Shown here piece by piece: positions 1 to 11,705 of a stretch of 64,000 nucleotides of DNA. Within the stretch, counting starts at the first letter, position 1, and each line of letters begins with the position of its first letter. The notes beneath the pieces were generated by a model that did not search any database, was not told the origin of the DNA, and saw only the letters and a list, made by a program, of their open reading frames with translations. Made by a program: the position numbers and the translations under genes. Source of the DNA: Atherinomorus stipes. Lineage: Eukaryota > Chordata > Actinopteri > Atheriniformes > Atherinidae. Location of the stretch: assembly GCA_023101725.1 (NCBI GenBank), contig JALJCO010008681.1, positions 1 through 64,000 of the forward strand. The letters are read 5' to 3'.

Positions 1-1880
1 CCTCCAGGGGGGAATCTCATACCCCCTGGTCTCCTCTCCCACGACCCCCCCCCCCCGCTCTACCTCACACACACACACGTAGGGTTTTGGGGAGGGTGCG
101 TGTCAAGCGGGCGTGGTGAGGGAGGGCACCAAAGTGCCTTTGCTTGCCACGTCTAGAGGCAGCCTGCTCCCCAGTTTTAACCACACTTAGACACCTAAAC
201 ACATAAAATAACAACAGCTCACAACCACTTCTGAGGGGGCGGGCCATATAGTGTGTGGAAGGAGGGAGGGGCCGGTTGGGGGGTCATGCCCCCTACGCGA
301 CCCCACTCCCGGCATGACTTGGCACTGCCCCTTAGTTTTAACTGCAAACAACACACATCTTACACACACAGTCATGAGCGGGGGGTGGGGGGGGACAGGG
401 TCCTTTCATACCCCGGTCTCCGGGCGCTACTGGGGGAGGGGGACAGTGGCTACTTCACGCGCCAGTGGTTAAGGCTGGCTGCATTGCGGGGGACCCGCTG
501 GCCTGGGGATGCCTGGCCTGCTGCGTCCGGGGGTGGGGGATGGGGGTGGTGGTGGGGGGGGAACGTGTGCTGGGGGCTTGGAGCCGCGGCTCCTTCCCCG
601 GCCCGAGTTGCCACTCAGGAGTGCACGAGGGCATGGGCAAGAGAGAGGTGGGTATGTAAGAATAATGAATGAGAGTGTGAAAGAGGAAATGTGGGAGGGA
701 GGAACTTGGGCTGGAAGAGGGAGGAGATGTGGGTAAGTGGTTGGAGGAAAGGGGGGATGGAGGGAAGGAGGGTATGCTCGTGAGTGTCTAGTAGGGATGG
801 TCATGAGGGGCTAGAAGGAAGGGAAGGGCGGGAGTGTGATAGGTCAGAGGGATGGGGCGGGGCTGGAGCCATGTAAGGGGGGGACTGTATGGGGTATTGG
901 GGGTATAGGGAGGTGGGGTGGGGCGTATGTGTGGGGGTGGGGAGGGGTTGGTGCAGTTATGTGGGGGGAGTGCATGTGTGTGTTAGAGGGTATGAGGAGG
1001 TGGGGGTAGGTGTGGGACGGTAGAGGGAGGAGAGTGTTGGGGGTGGAGAGAGAGGAGTGAGTGTGGGTATGTAAGGTCGGAGAGCGGAGTGGGTGGGTGT
1101 ATGTGTGTGTGGGGGGGGGGTACACGGAGGTGTTGGGTAGGGCTGGGCGGTGTGGGCGGAGGTTCGTGTCTCGGTATTCGTGCCGGGCATCTTGGTGTCG
1201 GTGTGGTGCGGTGTGGCTGCGGGTTGGTTGGGGGCCGGGCGCTTTGGTGGGGGTGTGGGGTTTTGTTTGTGGCTTCCGGGCTTTTTGTGCGGGGCGGGCG
1301 CAGGGGGATCTGTATCCTGTATGTGGTTGCTCTTGCGGTATTGATGTCTTGGGTGCCTGTGTGTCTCGATGTGGGGGCGGTGACTGCATATCTTTCAGCC
1401 CTAGTGTTGGGGTAGGTGTGTGGGGAGTGTGTGTGCGAGCGTGGTGGCGGGGTAGGGGTGGTAGAGGTGGTGGCGCCCTGGTGTCAGGTGTATGGGGCAG
1501 GGACTTTGGGGTGGGGGCTGGCCTGCCCTGGGGGGCGTCGTCTGGGGGTCCGGTCCTCCTGGGTTTCGGTTGGGCCGCCCGGGTCGGGGGGGGGTGGCTG
1601 CTCCTGGGCGCTTGGGCCCTGGGCCCGGCGCTGTCTCCGCTCCGGGGGACGCCCGGCGCCCGGTGGGGTCGGCAGCTGCTGGTCTTGGTCCGCTGGGGCC
1701 TGGGCCTCCAGACTGCAGGGGGCTCCGGCTGGGGCCGCCTTGCCGCCCTTCGGGGGATGCATGTCCGCTCTTTGGGGGGGGGGGGTAGCTGGGATCTGGG
1801 CCTCTGGGTGGCTGCTGGGGCCTGGGTCGTGAGCCTTGCGGGCTTCCCTCCTCCTTGCGGAGACGAGGCTGCATCTGCAT
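1..1880. other. G-rich low-complexity sequence, no gene seen
   Basis: The plus strand is strongly G-rich, with long runs of G and GGT/GTG. Reading frames are open only because stop codons are rare in such composition; none shows a domain, a splice structure or protein-like composition. The stretch runs into a pyrimidine-rich, AATAAA-containing segment near 2.1-2.3 kb, so it may be the GC-rich 3' untranslated part of a non-LTR retrotransposon. That reading is an inference from composition and order only. Confidence 0.4.
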
Positions 1881-2295
1881 GACTGTATCACCACGGAGCA
1901 CCTTTATTATGCATGTTGACACTGTGACACTGACTAGGTTGTACCCTCTTCTCTCTGCGTAGTTGCTGCGTGACTAGGTTGTGCGTGTTCTGCTATTGCT
2001 GATCTGAGGATATTTAAGCCACCTGCAGGTCCCTAACCCTGTAGGGGATTGCTTGTTTGTTTTCCAACAGAGACCTTGGTTGTTTAGGGATCGCGGTACA
2101 GATGTACCAGTGAACTGTGTAAGTGGATTCATGTTTTCTCTCCCCTCTCTCTTCCTCTTCCTTTACTCCTTTCTCCCCGTTTCACTTTCTATCATTACCT
2201 CTGTTAACTTTCATTTCTCCCTTGTCAGGCCCAGCAGTATGAAATGGAATGGTGTAATAGACAACAAGTCTAAATAAAAAATAAAATGAATCAAA
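1881..2295 (+). mobile_element. Possible LINE 3' tail
   Basis: A CT-rich block (about 2135-2225) is followed by GTCAGGCCCAGCAGTATGAA and then an AATAAA/ATAAAA-rich end near 2275-2290. A pyrimidine block, a GTCAGGCCC-type motif and an A-rich end resemble the 3' ends of L1-like retrotransposons I remember from fish genomes. The family was not identified and no coding sequence remains in this piece. Confidence 0.3.
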
Positions 2296-2394
2296 CAAGA
2301 TATAAAGATGAGTTTATAGTAGTTTTTACTGTATGAGTGCATAGTATTCTGTTACCAGTATGTACTAGTTATAGGCTTTTCAAATGGCGTTTCA

Positions 2395-2700
2395 TAAACG
2401 ACGTGGAACTGTGAGCCAGCTTTGTAAATATGAAAGTTAACAGAAAAAATGATAGAATATCATCAGCATAGCAATGATAAGATATGTTATATATCTACAA
2501 ATATCTGACATAAAGGGAAGTAAATAGAGGGAAAACAGAAGGGGACCCAGGATTGAGCCTTGAGGGACCCCACAGACAAGCCCCAGAAGAGGTGGGAGGT
2601 AAATTGGGTTTGAAGCTGAGCCACAAAATGATCTGTGTGTGTTAAGTATGACTGGAAGCAGTTTAGCACAGTACCCTTGAGGCCCACCTAGTGATCAAAG
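2395..2700 (-). mobile_element. LINE reverse transcriptase fragment
   Basis: Read on the minus strand, the segment encodes CGVPQGSILGPLLFSLYL (about 2580 down to 2525), the conserved GVPQGS-LGPLLF block of non-LTR reverse transcriptases. Further along, near 2456-2472, it encodes the catalytic CYADD motif, but in a different frame, so there is at least one frameshift between the two motifs. The rest of the element is missing or unrecognisable. It is a dead fragment, not a host gene. Confidence 0.65.
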
Positions 2701-3590
2701 GCGAGAGATCAGAATATGATGGAACCACATAAATATATCAACTCAAACACACTGGAAGTCTCTCTCATATAGGAAGAGTCACCACTAATAGAATGATGGT
2801 TTAACTCAAAATAAAATACCTTTTCTCCATGATACCTGTAGACAGTCTCCGGTCAGGCAATAAATAAGGCAGCTTTGAGGTCTTCATCAGATCCAAAGCT
2901 GAAGCCATATGTTCACAGCCAGTAGTGAGAAACGCACTTAAGTTTCACTCTTAAGGAGCTGTCAGGAGGACTGCTTACCTGCGGAAATAGAGGCCTTGGC
3001 TGCTGGAAAGCCCATCTTGCCAAACAGTCCCCTTTGCAACTCTTGCACCAGGTCAGGGGTCAGGGTTGATCAGGGTCAGGGGCATATTCAGAAACATGGA
3101 AAGTCGGAGCCCTGTTCATCCAGCGGTGTTAGATTCTCAACATCGAAGTGCCAAATTACTCATAAGGGAATCTGATGAGCACCTGCTCCATCCAGGCCCG
3201 GACAGGGTGTTTTCAGTGATGAGTCCTACGCAGAAGACAGGCCATCAAAAAACATCAGAGGACCTGCTGGGAATGCCAGAGATGGAGGGGGGGGGGGGGG
3301 GGGGGGGGGGCCTGTGGTCCCGGTCATGGCTGACTTACCACCAGCTTAACTTATGCTTTATCACCTTCCCTTTTATTCCACTGGCATTGACGGCTTCGGG
3401 CCATTTACAGTCAAACTGGGTCATCAAAGCGAGAAATGACGGGGAGTCATTTTCATATGCCTCACCACTCATTGCATTCACCTGGATCTCCTTCATAGTG
3501 TGAATAATGATGTATTCTTGCTGGCTTTATGAAGGTTCATTGCCAGATGAGGGACGTCATCTGAGATCCTGATCCCAAGGAACAAATTTC
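2701..3590. other. No gene seen; poly-G tract
   Basis: Unique-looking sequence without a supported exon. It contains an uninterrupted G tract of roughly two dozen bases at about 3287-3310, which could form a G-quadruplex and is a likely length-error site in an assembly. Confidence 0.4.
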
Positions 3591-3591
3591 C

Positions 3592-3985
3592 ATGGGGCAG
3601 ACAGAAAGATTAGAGTCTTATGCAGCAATGGAGACCGATTTACAGGCAAGACTAGCAGACCACCAGATCACATTCAGGATTAATCCTCCAAATGCTCCTT
3701 ATTTTGGTGTTTTGTGGGAGCGTGAGATCAGGTCAGTCAAGAATGCTCTACAAGTGGTCTTTGGGAGTCAGTCGTTAACAGAGGATGTCTTGCATGCACA
3801 CAGTTCTGGTGGAGCCATTAGGCCGTCTGTCTTCAGACATCTCAGACCCGGTGACACCCAACGTGCTCCGCATGGGGTGGTTGGATGCTGCACTGCCTCA
3901 AGTCACGAACATACCTGATGCGCTAAGCAGATGCTGCTGGCCTGGCATCACTGCCAGAACCACTGCAGACCACCTCTGATCCCAT
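3592..3985 (+). mobile_element. BEL/Pao-type integrase fragment
   Basis: The plus-strand frame starting near 3592 carries an integrase-like stretch: residues reading NPPNAPYFGVLWEREIRSVK, then a leucine/valine-rich helix. This is the C-terminal end of the integrase core in BEL/Pao LTR retrotransposons, where N-P-x-x-x-P-x-x-G-x-x-W-E-R is followed by IRSVK. Continuation of the homologous sequence (SSDISDPVTPN) is found near 3810-3870 in another frame, so the fragment has lost sequence and frame. No LTRs, protease or reverse transcriptase are visible nearby. It is an old, non-functional remnant. Confidence 0.6.
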
Positions 3986-5917
3986 TTCACACGGCGCTAT
4001 CTCCCTGCCCTGCAAGACCCCTGACCTCCCTACGAAACCCAGCGCCCCAGCTTCCCTACGAGACCCAGCGCCCTGGCCTCCTCTAACCATAATTATGGTA
4101 ACTCCAAATAGTTTTGATCTGGACTTTAAAATTTTTAACTTTTTTCTGTCAAGAGTGTTTTTTTATCTCTACGTTTCAGCCATTTATGGAAAATTAGCCT
4201 GTTATCAAGTTTAGAAACGTGACTTGATGTCATATCTCCCCCGACATTTCCCGGCCTCCCAGGGCTGCGACGTTCCAGTTCAGATAAAACAAGCTTATCA
4301 GTGTTTTCTTGTTTACACCAGTTTTATTTTTACTTCCTTCCTCTTGTCTATAAAATAATAATTAAAGAAACAAGTCGGAGTAACAGAAGAGATGAAAGAT
4401 AAGATGATGAGAACAAAGTTCAGCAGCTCCTCTAAAAGCCATGCACACAGTTCTTTCCATAAAACCTTAAAGCTTCACTGCGCAGAGGAAGATTTAAGGA
4501 GAAGATTAAAAGTAAACTTTGGATAAAAGACTTGAAATAAAACCAGTAAAAGTTAAAACAGAATTAGATTTTTTTTTAAGAAAAAAAAAAGAAGCAGAAA
4601 TCAAAGGAGGAAGGTTCGATTCCAGCAGACCTGAGTCTGAACGCGCCTGCATGTTTAGTTTCCACTTGGGGACCAGGAAGTAGACCTGAGCTTGATGACC
4701 TGACAGACCTGGTTGGTTTTAACGAACTGGGAGGTCCTGGATGGGTTTTGAGTTCCCTATCATTCCCAGATATTTGCATCCATTGACAGAATGAGTGCAG
4801 CCTCCTTCGTGCCTCTGAGGGAAGAAATGAAACTTCCAGCGGAGCACAGTAACAAACGGTGATCGGGTTTATTATAAAATGAATTATTCTGTATATTTTT
4901 ATTGGATACTCGGTAAGTTTGTCTTCACTACCATCAGCACCTGTCCATCAGGACAACACCAACCACGGCCTGTTTGGGTGGAGGAAAAGGGGCAAATACA
5001 TCCTGGCTGTAAGAGGAGAATTACATGTGTTGTCTGCCTGTGCTTCATGTAGATCCATCAGGATTGGTGACGGGAACGTGTCTGGAAAGGACGGACACTG
5101 AGATCTGTGCTGTGATTGCAGCCACTTTCTAAGAACAGATGTAGCCACTGTGGGAGTGGTTGCATCTTCGTCAGAACGGCTGCAGACTGGCTGCTCCCGC
5201 TTTGAGAATGATGGATACACATCGCTGCATCTTTAAGAACGGTTCATGGACTGTTCCCATCCACTCTCAGAACAGTTGCATGCTGCCTTCTATGATTTCA
5301 GAGTGATAGATGCACGTCTTTCAGAATGGATTTTAAACATGCTACCGGGTTCTGATTTTTCCCCTCACGGTCACTTTTAAGCAGTCAAGACAGTCGTTAA
5401 TGCAGTCGTGAGACATGAAAGTCATGACAGATCCTGAGCTGATTTCTGCAGCTATACTTCTACCAAAATTCAGAGAATCCTGGACCAGTGAGGAGGGCGT
5501 CATACAAGCTGGTAAATATACTTACCAATGCTAATGTGAACCAACAGACGTCTACATGTGTTTACGTCATACAAGTTTCAAGAGGTTTTCATGCCAATAA
5601 TGATAACCTGCATCCTGGAAGCCTATGCAATGAAGGTTAAATGGATCTGTTGCATTCCTTTCCCAATATCGAGATCACAGCTCTACTTCAAGAACCTTGA
5701 GAACCAACTCTTGTTCAAGCGCAACAGTTGCTTCATTGAATGATTTTTGTGGGACAAAATATGCAATAACGCATATTTTCATGTAAGAATGTTTATGGAG
5801 ATGGACACACATCCAATAGATGTTCAGGTACTTTGTTATATTTCATTTTAGTGCATTTTATGCCACTTAAAAGTCATTTGATTGGCCTTGTTGCCACACA
5901 CACAAATGCACTCACTT
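3986..5917. other. No gene seen
   Basis: AT-moderate sequence with short open frames only, without domain signatures, paired splice sites or long repeats. A cluster of loosely similar sentences near 5100-5330 (AGAACGG/TTGCATC motifs) may be a very degenerate tandem repeat. I cannot assign it. Confidence 0.4.
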
Positions 5918-6345
5918 ACACTATATTGTCAAAAGCATCGTCTCACCTGCTTCGACTCACATCTGAGCGTCAGTATCATCCATTCCTGATCCGTCGGGTT
6001 CAGGTTGACGTTGGTCCACCTTTGCAGCTAGAACAGCTTCATCTTCTGGGAAGGCTGTCCACAAGGTTTAGGAGTGTTTCTGGGAATCTTTGACCATCTT
6101 CCAGAAGCACATTTGTGAGGTCACACTGATGTTGGACCAGAAGGCCTGGCTCTCAGTCTCCGCTCTGATTCATCCCAAAGCTGTTCTATGGGGTTGAGGT
6201 CAGGACTCTGTGCAGGCCAGTCCAGTTCCTCCACACCAGACTCTGCATCCAGGTCGTCATGGACCTGCTTTGTGCACTGGTGCACAGTCATGTTGGAAGA
6301 GGAAGGGGGCCAGCTCCAAACTGGTCCCACCAGCGCTGCCCCTAC
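5918..6345 (-). mobile_element. Tc1-like transposon end fragment
   Basis: On the minus strand the residues DWPAQSPDLNPIEQLWDESE (around 6190-6240) match the C-terminal part of a Tc1/mariner-type transposase, where SPDLNPIE holds the last acidic catalytic residue region. The low-coordinate edge, ACACTATATTGTCAAAAG at about 5918, resembles the inverted-repeat end of a common fish element. The copy stops near 6345, so the N-terminal half of the transposase and the other inverted repeat are absent. It is a truncated, inactive copy. Confidence 0.65.
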
Positions 6346-7600
6346 CCAAAGTGAGGCTCCAGGTTAAGGGTCCAGATGATCCACCTTTGACAGCCGTGGG
6401 AGCAGATGAAAGGGATCAGTTTACCAGAAATCTATATATGATTTTCCTAAATAAACTGCAGCCATTTAAAAGTTTTTTTTTTTCAAATTGACAATCACAG
6501 AGGCATTTCAGTTTATGGGAAGTAATACCACTTCTGAAGCATATTTTACCTTAATCCACTTGAAAATTATTCAAAGTAATGGACATCCATTGAAATGACA
6601 GTTTACTTAGGACTGAACATATAAATCATATTGATTGGACGTCAAGCGGCACACACATAAAGCAGAAACATCCCTGACAATCGTTACAACTCATCTCTGC
6701 ACCAGTAACTACTCAGTTAAATAAAAAATTTGATGATAAAAAAAATAATGTGGACCTGGAGTCCGGTCAGGACTTTATAAACCAGACGTGTCCATGAAAA
6801 TTTGAAACCTATCAAAACTCTGGATGCATTTGATATAAAATCACATTTTCTATCTGTCAACTTTATTGTGACTTTGGTCAATGTCAGCTTTAGCTTTCAA
6901 GGCCAATGGCCCACCAAAGTGCTTTACCGAATAAAAGTTAACAATGAATAAAAAGCAACAATGAAAAAGTGTAAAAATAAAACAGATAAAGGATGAAATA
7001 AAAGTATAAAAGTGACAGAAAGGCAGCAGGTCCCACAGCCTGGAGCCACAACTGCAAAGGCTGGATCTCCTCTGGTTCTGGATGGAGGGGCATCTAGGAC
7101 CATCTGGTCGGCTGACCTAAGTGTTGTCGGGGCTGATGCACCTTAACAAGGTCAGCTAAATCTTCTGTGGCCAGTTCATTCAGACTCAAAAACATACAAA
7201 CTCATTCATTCATTCATTTTCGGTTCCACTTTTCCAGTTCAGGGTGGTGGGGGTTGCTGGAGTCTACCCCAGCTCTCCCAGTCTGTTGCAAGGCATATAA
7301 AACATCTCAAAATCAATCCTGAACCGAACCAGAAGCCTAACCTACTTTTATTTCAGTGGCTTGGTGAGTCTGGATTTTACCTCAAGACCAAGTCCATGTT
7401 CTCCTCTGACAGACCAGCAGAGGGCGCCATAGCACATGGAACAGTGGAGGAGAACCCTGGAGAGGTGGAACGTTCCAACACCTCACTGGGTTTGATTCTC
7501 GGTATGACGTGTGAAGGAAGCAGAAAATGAATTTTTTCAAGCTTCCACCTCGTTCAGACCTGAAACTCATGAAGAGCTGCAGGTAATGGCACAGCCACGG
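6346..7600. other. No gene; probable LINE remnant inside
   Basis: Around 6880-7190, minus strand, a stretch resembles a retrotransposon 3' region: an AAAGTGCTTTA-type motif is followed by sequence reading roughly like a LINE C-terminus (aaggctggatctcctctgg and downstream). Nothing in 6346-6880 or 7190-7600 has coding support. The assignment rests on resemblance to other fish LINE tails and is weak. Confidence 0.3.
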
Positions 7601-8470
7601 GGGTGCAAGGGGCTGCCGGGGGTGCTGGGGGTGCAAGGGGCTCCCAGGGGGTGCCAGGGTGAGTCAGGGGGTGTCAGGGTGTTCCCAGGGGTATTAGGGT
7701 GTGGCATAAGGTGCCAAGGGTGCTGTGAGACCCAGGTTGAGCCTGGGGTGTTCCAGGGGATGCTGGGGGGTCGCAGAGGATGCCAGTGCATGCTGGGGGT
7801 GCAAGGGTGCACCAGGAATTCCAAGGGGGTACTAAGGGCTGCTGGGGGGATGCTAGAAGGTGCCAGTGGGTACTGAGGGTGCAACAGGGTGTCAGGGAGT
7901 GTAAGGGTGAGCCAGGGGATACCAGGGGGTGCCAGCAGGTGCCGGGGGTGCAAGGGGGTGTCAGGGGTGTTCTAGGTGGTATCAAGGGGTGCCAGGAGCT
8001 GCCATGGGGTGCAAGGGGGTGCCAGGGTGAGATGGGGGTGTTCCACGAGGTGCCAGGGTATGCCAGAGATGTTCTAGGGCAGTGGTTCCCAAACTAGGGG
8101 GTGGGCCCCCCTGGGGGGGGGGGGGGGGGGGGTTCAGGGCTATGTCGGAGGGGCCCAGCCAGGCCTATAGTTTTTGTACTTTTAACAAAAAATGGGCATA
8201 TTCTTTAAAGTACTAATGAACAAATGATGACGACTCAAAAGGTCCCCCCCCCCCCCCAATCCCAAATGCAGTGCATTTTTTCATGCGTCTCATGGTAAAT
8301 GTTTGGGTGCACCACTACGGTGGTGGGATGGGGGGGCTTGACATTATCATTTCCGATGAAAAGGGGGCCTTGCAAAAAAAGTTTGGGAACCACTATTCTA
8401 GGGGGTGCCAGGGTGAACCGGGGGTGTTCCAGGGGGTGCCAGGGTGAGCTGGGGGGGTTCTGATGCCTCC
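7600..8470 (+). repeat. G-rich degenerate minisatellite
   Basis: Imperfect tandem units of about 19-25 bp built from GGTGCCAGGG, GGGGTGTTCCAGGG and GGTGCAAGGG. The array is split by a MITE at 8080-8395; units resume immediately after the MITE. There are no stop codons over long stretches because of composition, so the open frames here are not genes. Confidence 0.85.
8080..8395. mobile_element. hAT-type MITE with 8-bp target duplication
   Basis: The element begins CAGTGGTTCCCAAACT and ends AGTTTGGGAACCACTA, a terminal inverted repeat. It is flanked by the direct repeat TTCTAGGG at 8072-8079 and 8396-8403. An 8-bp target-site duplication and a CAGTGGTTCCCAAA end are hallmarks of hAT-superfamily elements. 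The 316-bp body contains G and C homopolymers and no transposase, so it is non-autonomous. Confidence 0.85.
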
Positions 8471-8737
8471 CTTAGAGGCAGCTGGCAACCTACTGACCTG
8501 ACTGTGGGTCAGACTCGCCCAGCCAGCATTTGCTACCTGCTACATGGTCCCTGTTCCTGACAGACAGCCGGTCGACCCCCAGCTGCCTGCATCAGGAGCG
8601 TTTGACCTGCTGGATGCTTTCTGCACGCCGAGCAGGCGTCAGGGACTTGGTTTGGAGGCCTCTGAGCTGACTGTTTGGGAAACTCATCAAAGGGGAAGTG
8701 GACGGGGGGACATCATGAACTGTTTACCGGCTTTCTG
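8404..8737. other. No gene seen
   Basis: This includes the end of the G-rich array and unique sequence up to the start of the 19-bp array. A short open frame (8544-8741) has no recognisable similarity and no splice context. Confidence 0.4.
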
Positions 8738-10475
8738 GTAACACCGCCTGTTCCACGCTGTCCCGCCTGTTCCACGCCGTCCCGCCTGTTCCACGCTGTC
8801 CCGCCTGTTCCACGCTGTCCCGCCTGTTCCATGCTGTCCTGCCTGTTCCATGCTGTCCCACCTGTTCCACGCTGTCCTGCCTGTTCCATGCTGTCCCACC
8901 TGTTCCACGCCGTCCCGCCTGTTCCACGCTGTCCCGCCTGTTCCACGCCGTCCCGCCTGTTCCACGCCGTTCCGCTTGTTCCACGCCGTCCCGCCTGTTC
9001 CACGCCGTTCCGCTTGTTCCACGCCGTTCCGCCTGTTCCACGCTGTCCCGCCTGTTCCACGCTGTTCCGCTTGTTCCACGCTGTCCCGCCTGTTCCACGC
9101 TGTCCCGCCTGTTCCACTCGTCCCGCCTGGGAAAAATGCCGCCTGTTCCAGGGGGCGCGTCTGTCCCGCCTGTTCCACCCCGTCCCGCCTGTTCCACGCC
9201 GTCCGCCTGTTCCACGCCGTTCCGGGGGGGGGTGCTTTTGGGGGGGGGGGCTGTTCCACACTGTCGGGCAGCCCCGCCTGTTCCACGCTGTTCCGCTTGT
9301 TCCACGCTGTCCCGCCTGTTCCACGCTGTCCCGCCTGTTCCACGCCGTCCCGCCTGTTCCACGCCGTCCCGCCTGTTCCACGCCGTCCCGCCTGTTCCAC
9401 GCCGTTCCGCTTGTTCCACGCCGTTCCGCCTGTTCCACGCTGTCCCGCCTGTTCCACGCTGTTCCGCTTGTTCCACGCTGTCCCGCCTGTTCCACGCCGT
9501 CCCGCCTGTTCCACGCCGTCCCGCCTGTTCCACGCCGTCCCGCCTGTTCCGCACCGTCCCGCTTGTCCCGCCTGTTCCACGCTGTCCCGCCTGTTCCACG
9601 CCGTCCCGCCTGTGCCGCCTGTTCCACGCCGTCCCGCCTGTGCCGCCTGTTCCACGCCGTCCCGCCTGTTCCACGCCGTCCCGCCTGTCCCACGCCGTCC
9701 CGCCTGTTCCACGCCGTCCCGCCTGTTCCACGCCGTCCCGCTTGTCCCGCCTGTCCACGCTGTCCCGCCTGTGCCCGCCGTCCACGCCGTCCCGCCTGTG
9801 CCGCCTGTTCCACGTCCCCGCGTCCCGCCTGTTCCACGCCGTCCCGCCTGTTCCACGCCGTCCCGCCTGTCCCACGCCGTCCCGCCTGTTCCACGCCGTC
9901 CCGCCTGTTCCACGCTGTCCTGCCTGTGCCGCCTGTTCCACGCCGTCCCGCCTGTTCCACGCTGTCCCGCCTGTTCCACGCTGTCCTGCCTGTCCCACCT
10001 GTTCCACGCTGTCCCGCCTGTTCCACGCTGTCCTGCCTGTCCCACTTGTTCCACGCTGTCCCGCCTGTTCCACGCTGTCCCGCCTGTTCCACGCTGTCCT
10101 GCCTGTGCCGCCTGTTCCACGCCGTCCCGCCTGTTCCACGCCGTCCCGCCTGTTCCACGCTGTCCTGCCTGTGCCGCCTGTTCCACACTGTCCCGCCTGT
10201 TCCACGCCGTCCCGCCTGTTCCACGCCGTCCCGCCTGTCCCGCTTGTTCCACGCTGTCCCGCCTGTTCCACGCTGTCCCGCCTGTCCCGCCTGTTCCACG
10301 CTGTCCCGCCTGTTCCACGCTGTCCCGCCTGTTCCACGCTGTCCCGCCTGCTCCACGCTGTCCCGCCTGTTCCACGCTGTCCCGCCTGTTCCACGCCGTC
10401 CCGCCTGTTCCACGCTGTCCCGTCTGTTCCACGCTGTCCCACGCTGTCCCGCCTGCTCCACGCTGTCCTGTGGAG
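8738..10475 (+). repeat. 19-bp minisatellite, about 90 units
   Basis: Tandem units of 19 bp of the form CCGCCTGTTCCACGCYGTC, with occasional shortened units (CCGCCTGTGCC, CCGCCTGTCC) and one interruption near 9125-9270. Because 19 is not a multiple of three and the unit lacks stops in most frames, very long open frames appear on both strands (PVPRCPACSTLSRLFHA-type repeats on plus, GTGGTAWNRRDSVEQ-type on minus). These are composition artefacts, not proteins. Confidence 0.95.
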
Positions 10476-10539
10476 CCTGTTTTCAGCTGTAAACAGGATT
10501 AAAACCACCAGCAGAGCCATGATGTTCACAGAGAAACTG

Positions 10540-10662
10540 GACAGCATCTCCTGCTCATCTTTCATAAACAGCTCGTGGGGAAACTGGACTCTGATGACAT
10601 CATAGGTAGTTCCAGGCCGAGCCGCCATCCTGCCCTTTACTGGGAGCTGCAGCGCAGACAGG
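10540..10662 (+). other. Candidate 5' noncoding exon of slc16a12
   Basis: A strong donor, CAGACAG|GTAAGCAGC, ends this stretch at 10662 on the plus strand. The next good plus-strand acceptor is the one before the slc16a12 start codon at 13710. Vertebrate SLC16A12 has upstream noncoding exons, so this could be one. On the minus strand the same segment opens with ATGGCGGCTCGGCC at 10628 and a hydrophobic stretch, so a minus-strand first exon is the alternative. Neither is proven. Confidence 0.2.
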
Positions 10663-11125
10663 TAAGCAGCAACATGGTGTCCTGTACTCTGAAGTGCTCC
10701 GATGGTTAAATAGCTGTTGATGGTGGGTAATGTGGATACTTCATGGCTCTGAGAGTGTACAAGTACACGCAGGAGTGTAATGTTTCACTATGTCCTTCTC
10801 ACTGGACGCCGTGTCTGTTTTCACGGTGGTTTTTGTTTGAGAACACAAAGTGTGTTTTTCCCGTTACTTAATCAATGATTTATTTCAGAGCATGTACAGG
10901 TAAATATTTACACCTGCTTGGAAATACTGTTGAACAGTACTGATAACACACAGTACTAATAACACACAGTACTAATAACACAGTATTAAAGATCAGTACT
11001 GATTACAGTACTGATAGGTGATTACAGATAAGTGATTATTAATAGGTGATTTCTGATAGGTATTATTGATATGTGACGTGATTCGTGAGTATTGACAGGT
11101 GATTTCTGATAGGTGATTATTGATG
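10663..11125. other. No gene seen; short direct repeats
   Basis: This stretch contains short direct repeats such as ACAGTACTAATAACAC (10945-10990) and TGATAGGTGATTA (11015-11120). No exon or domain is visible. Confidence 0.4.
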
Positions 11126-11129
11126 GTAA

Positions 11130-11705
11130 GGTAAGTTTATTTTTATAGCACATTTCATGTACAGCAATGCAGCGCTGCACAACAGAACAGAGGACATTTA
11201 AAGGAAAAGAACAAAATAGCAGAGTCATTATTTGAATTAAAAACAAAAGAGAGAACTTAGGGGCTGTGCAGATTTCAACTTCTGACTGATAACCGATCGA
11301 TAACTGATGAATCACTGATGATAACTGTCGATAACCCGGCTGGGAACAGGTGGGTCTTTACCTGGATGGAAATGAACTGTTTCAGCTGATCTGAGACGTT
11401 CTGGGAGTTTGTTCCAGACATGTGGAGCAAAGAACCCGAACGCAGCTTCTCCAGGTCTGGTTCTGACTCTGGAACCGATAAAGTAGTTATCGATAGGTGG
11501 TTCTGTGACGGTAACCAGCAGATGCTGAGTTAACCAGATCAATAACTTCCTGGGAAACCAAACGGGAGAAGTTTGATAAGTTTCCGGCAGAAACATCTGG
11601 TCGCACCAGTTCCTGCTGCACAAAATGTTCAGACGCTCATTTGGAGCCTGACGGCACACGTCTGCAGGGGCCCTGAGGAGGAGGAGGAGGGACCGGACCT
11701 TCATC
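11130..11705 (-). mobile_element. LINE 3' end fragment
   Basis: On the minus strand, residues near 11385-11455 read FGFFAPHVWNKLPERLRSAE. This matches the conserved C-terminal signature of many fish LINE proteins (F-x-x-x-A-P-x-x-W-N-x-L-P). The low-coordinate side ends in GGTAAGTTTATTTTTATAGC, the reverse complement of a typical LINE/SINE tail. Only the last part of the element is present. Confidence 0.6.

Noticed and set aside
1061..1882. 273-codon glycine-rich protein
   Set aside because: Composition-driven open frame in G-rich DNA; frames on the other strand are equally open, and no domain or splice support is present.
3592..3985. Intact retroviral or retrotransposon gene
   Set aside because: Only a short integrase-like piece with lost frame remains, with no LTRs or other domains.
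8675..10628. Long proline/cysteine-rich and glycine/arginine-rich proteins on both strands
   Set aside because: These are translations of the 19-bp minisatellite. Only a short minus-strand N-terminal piece lies outside the array, and it is recorded as ambiguous.
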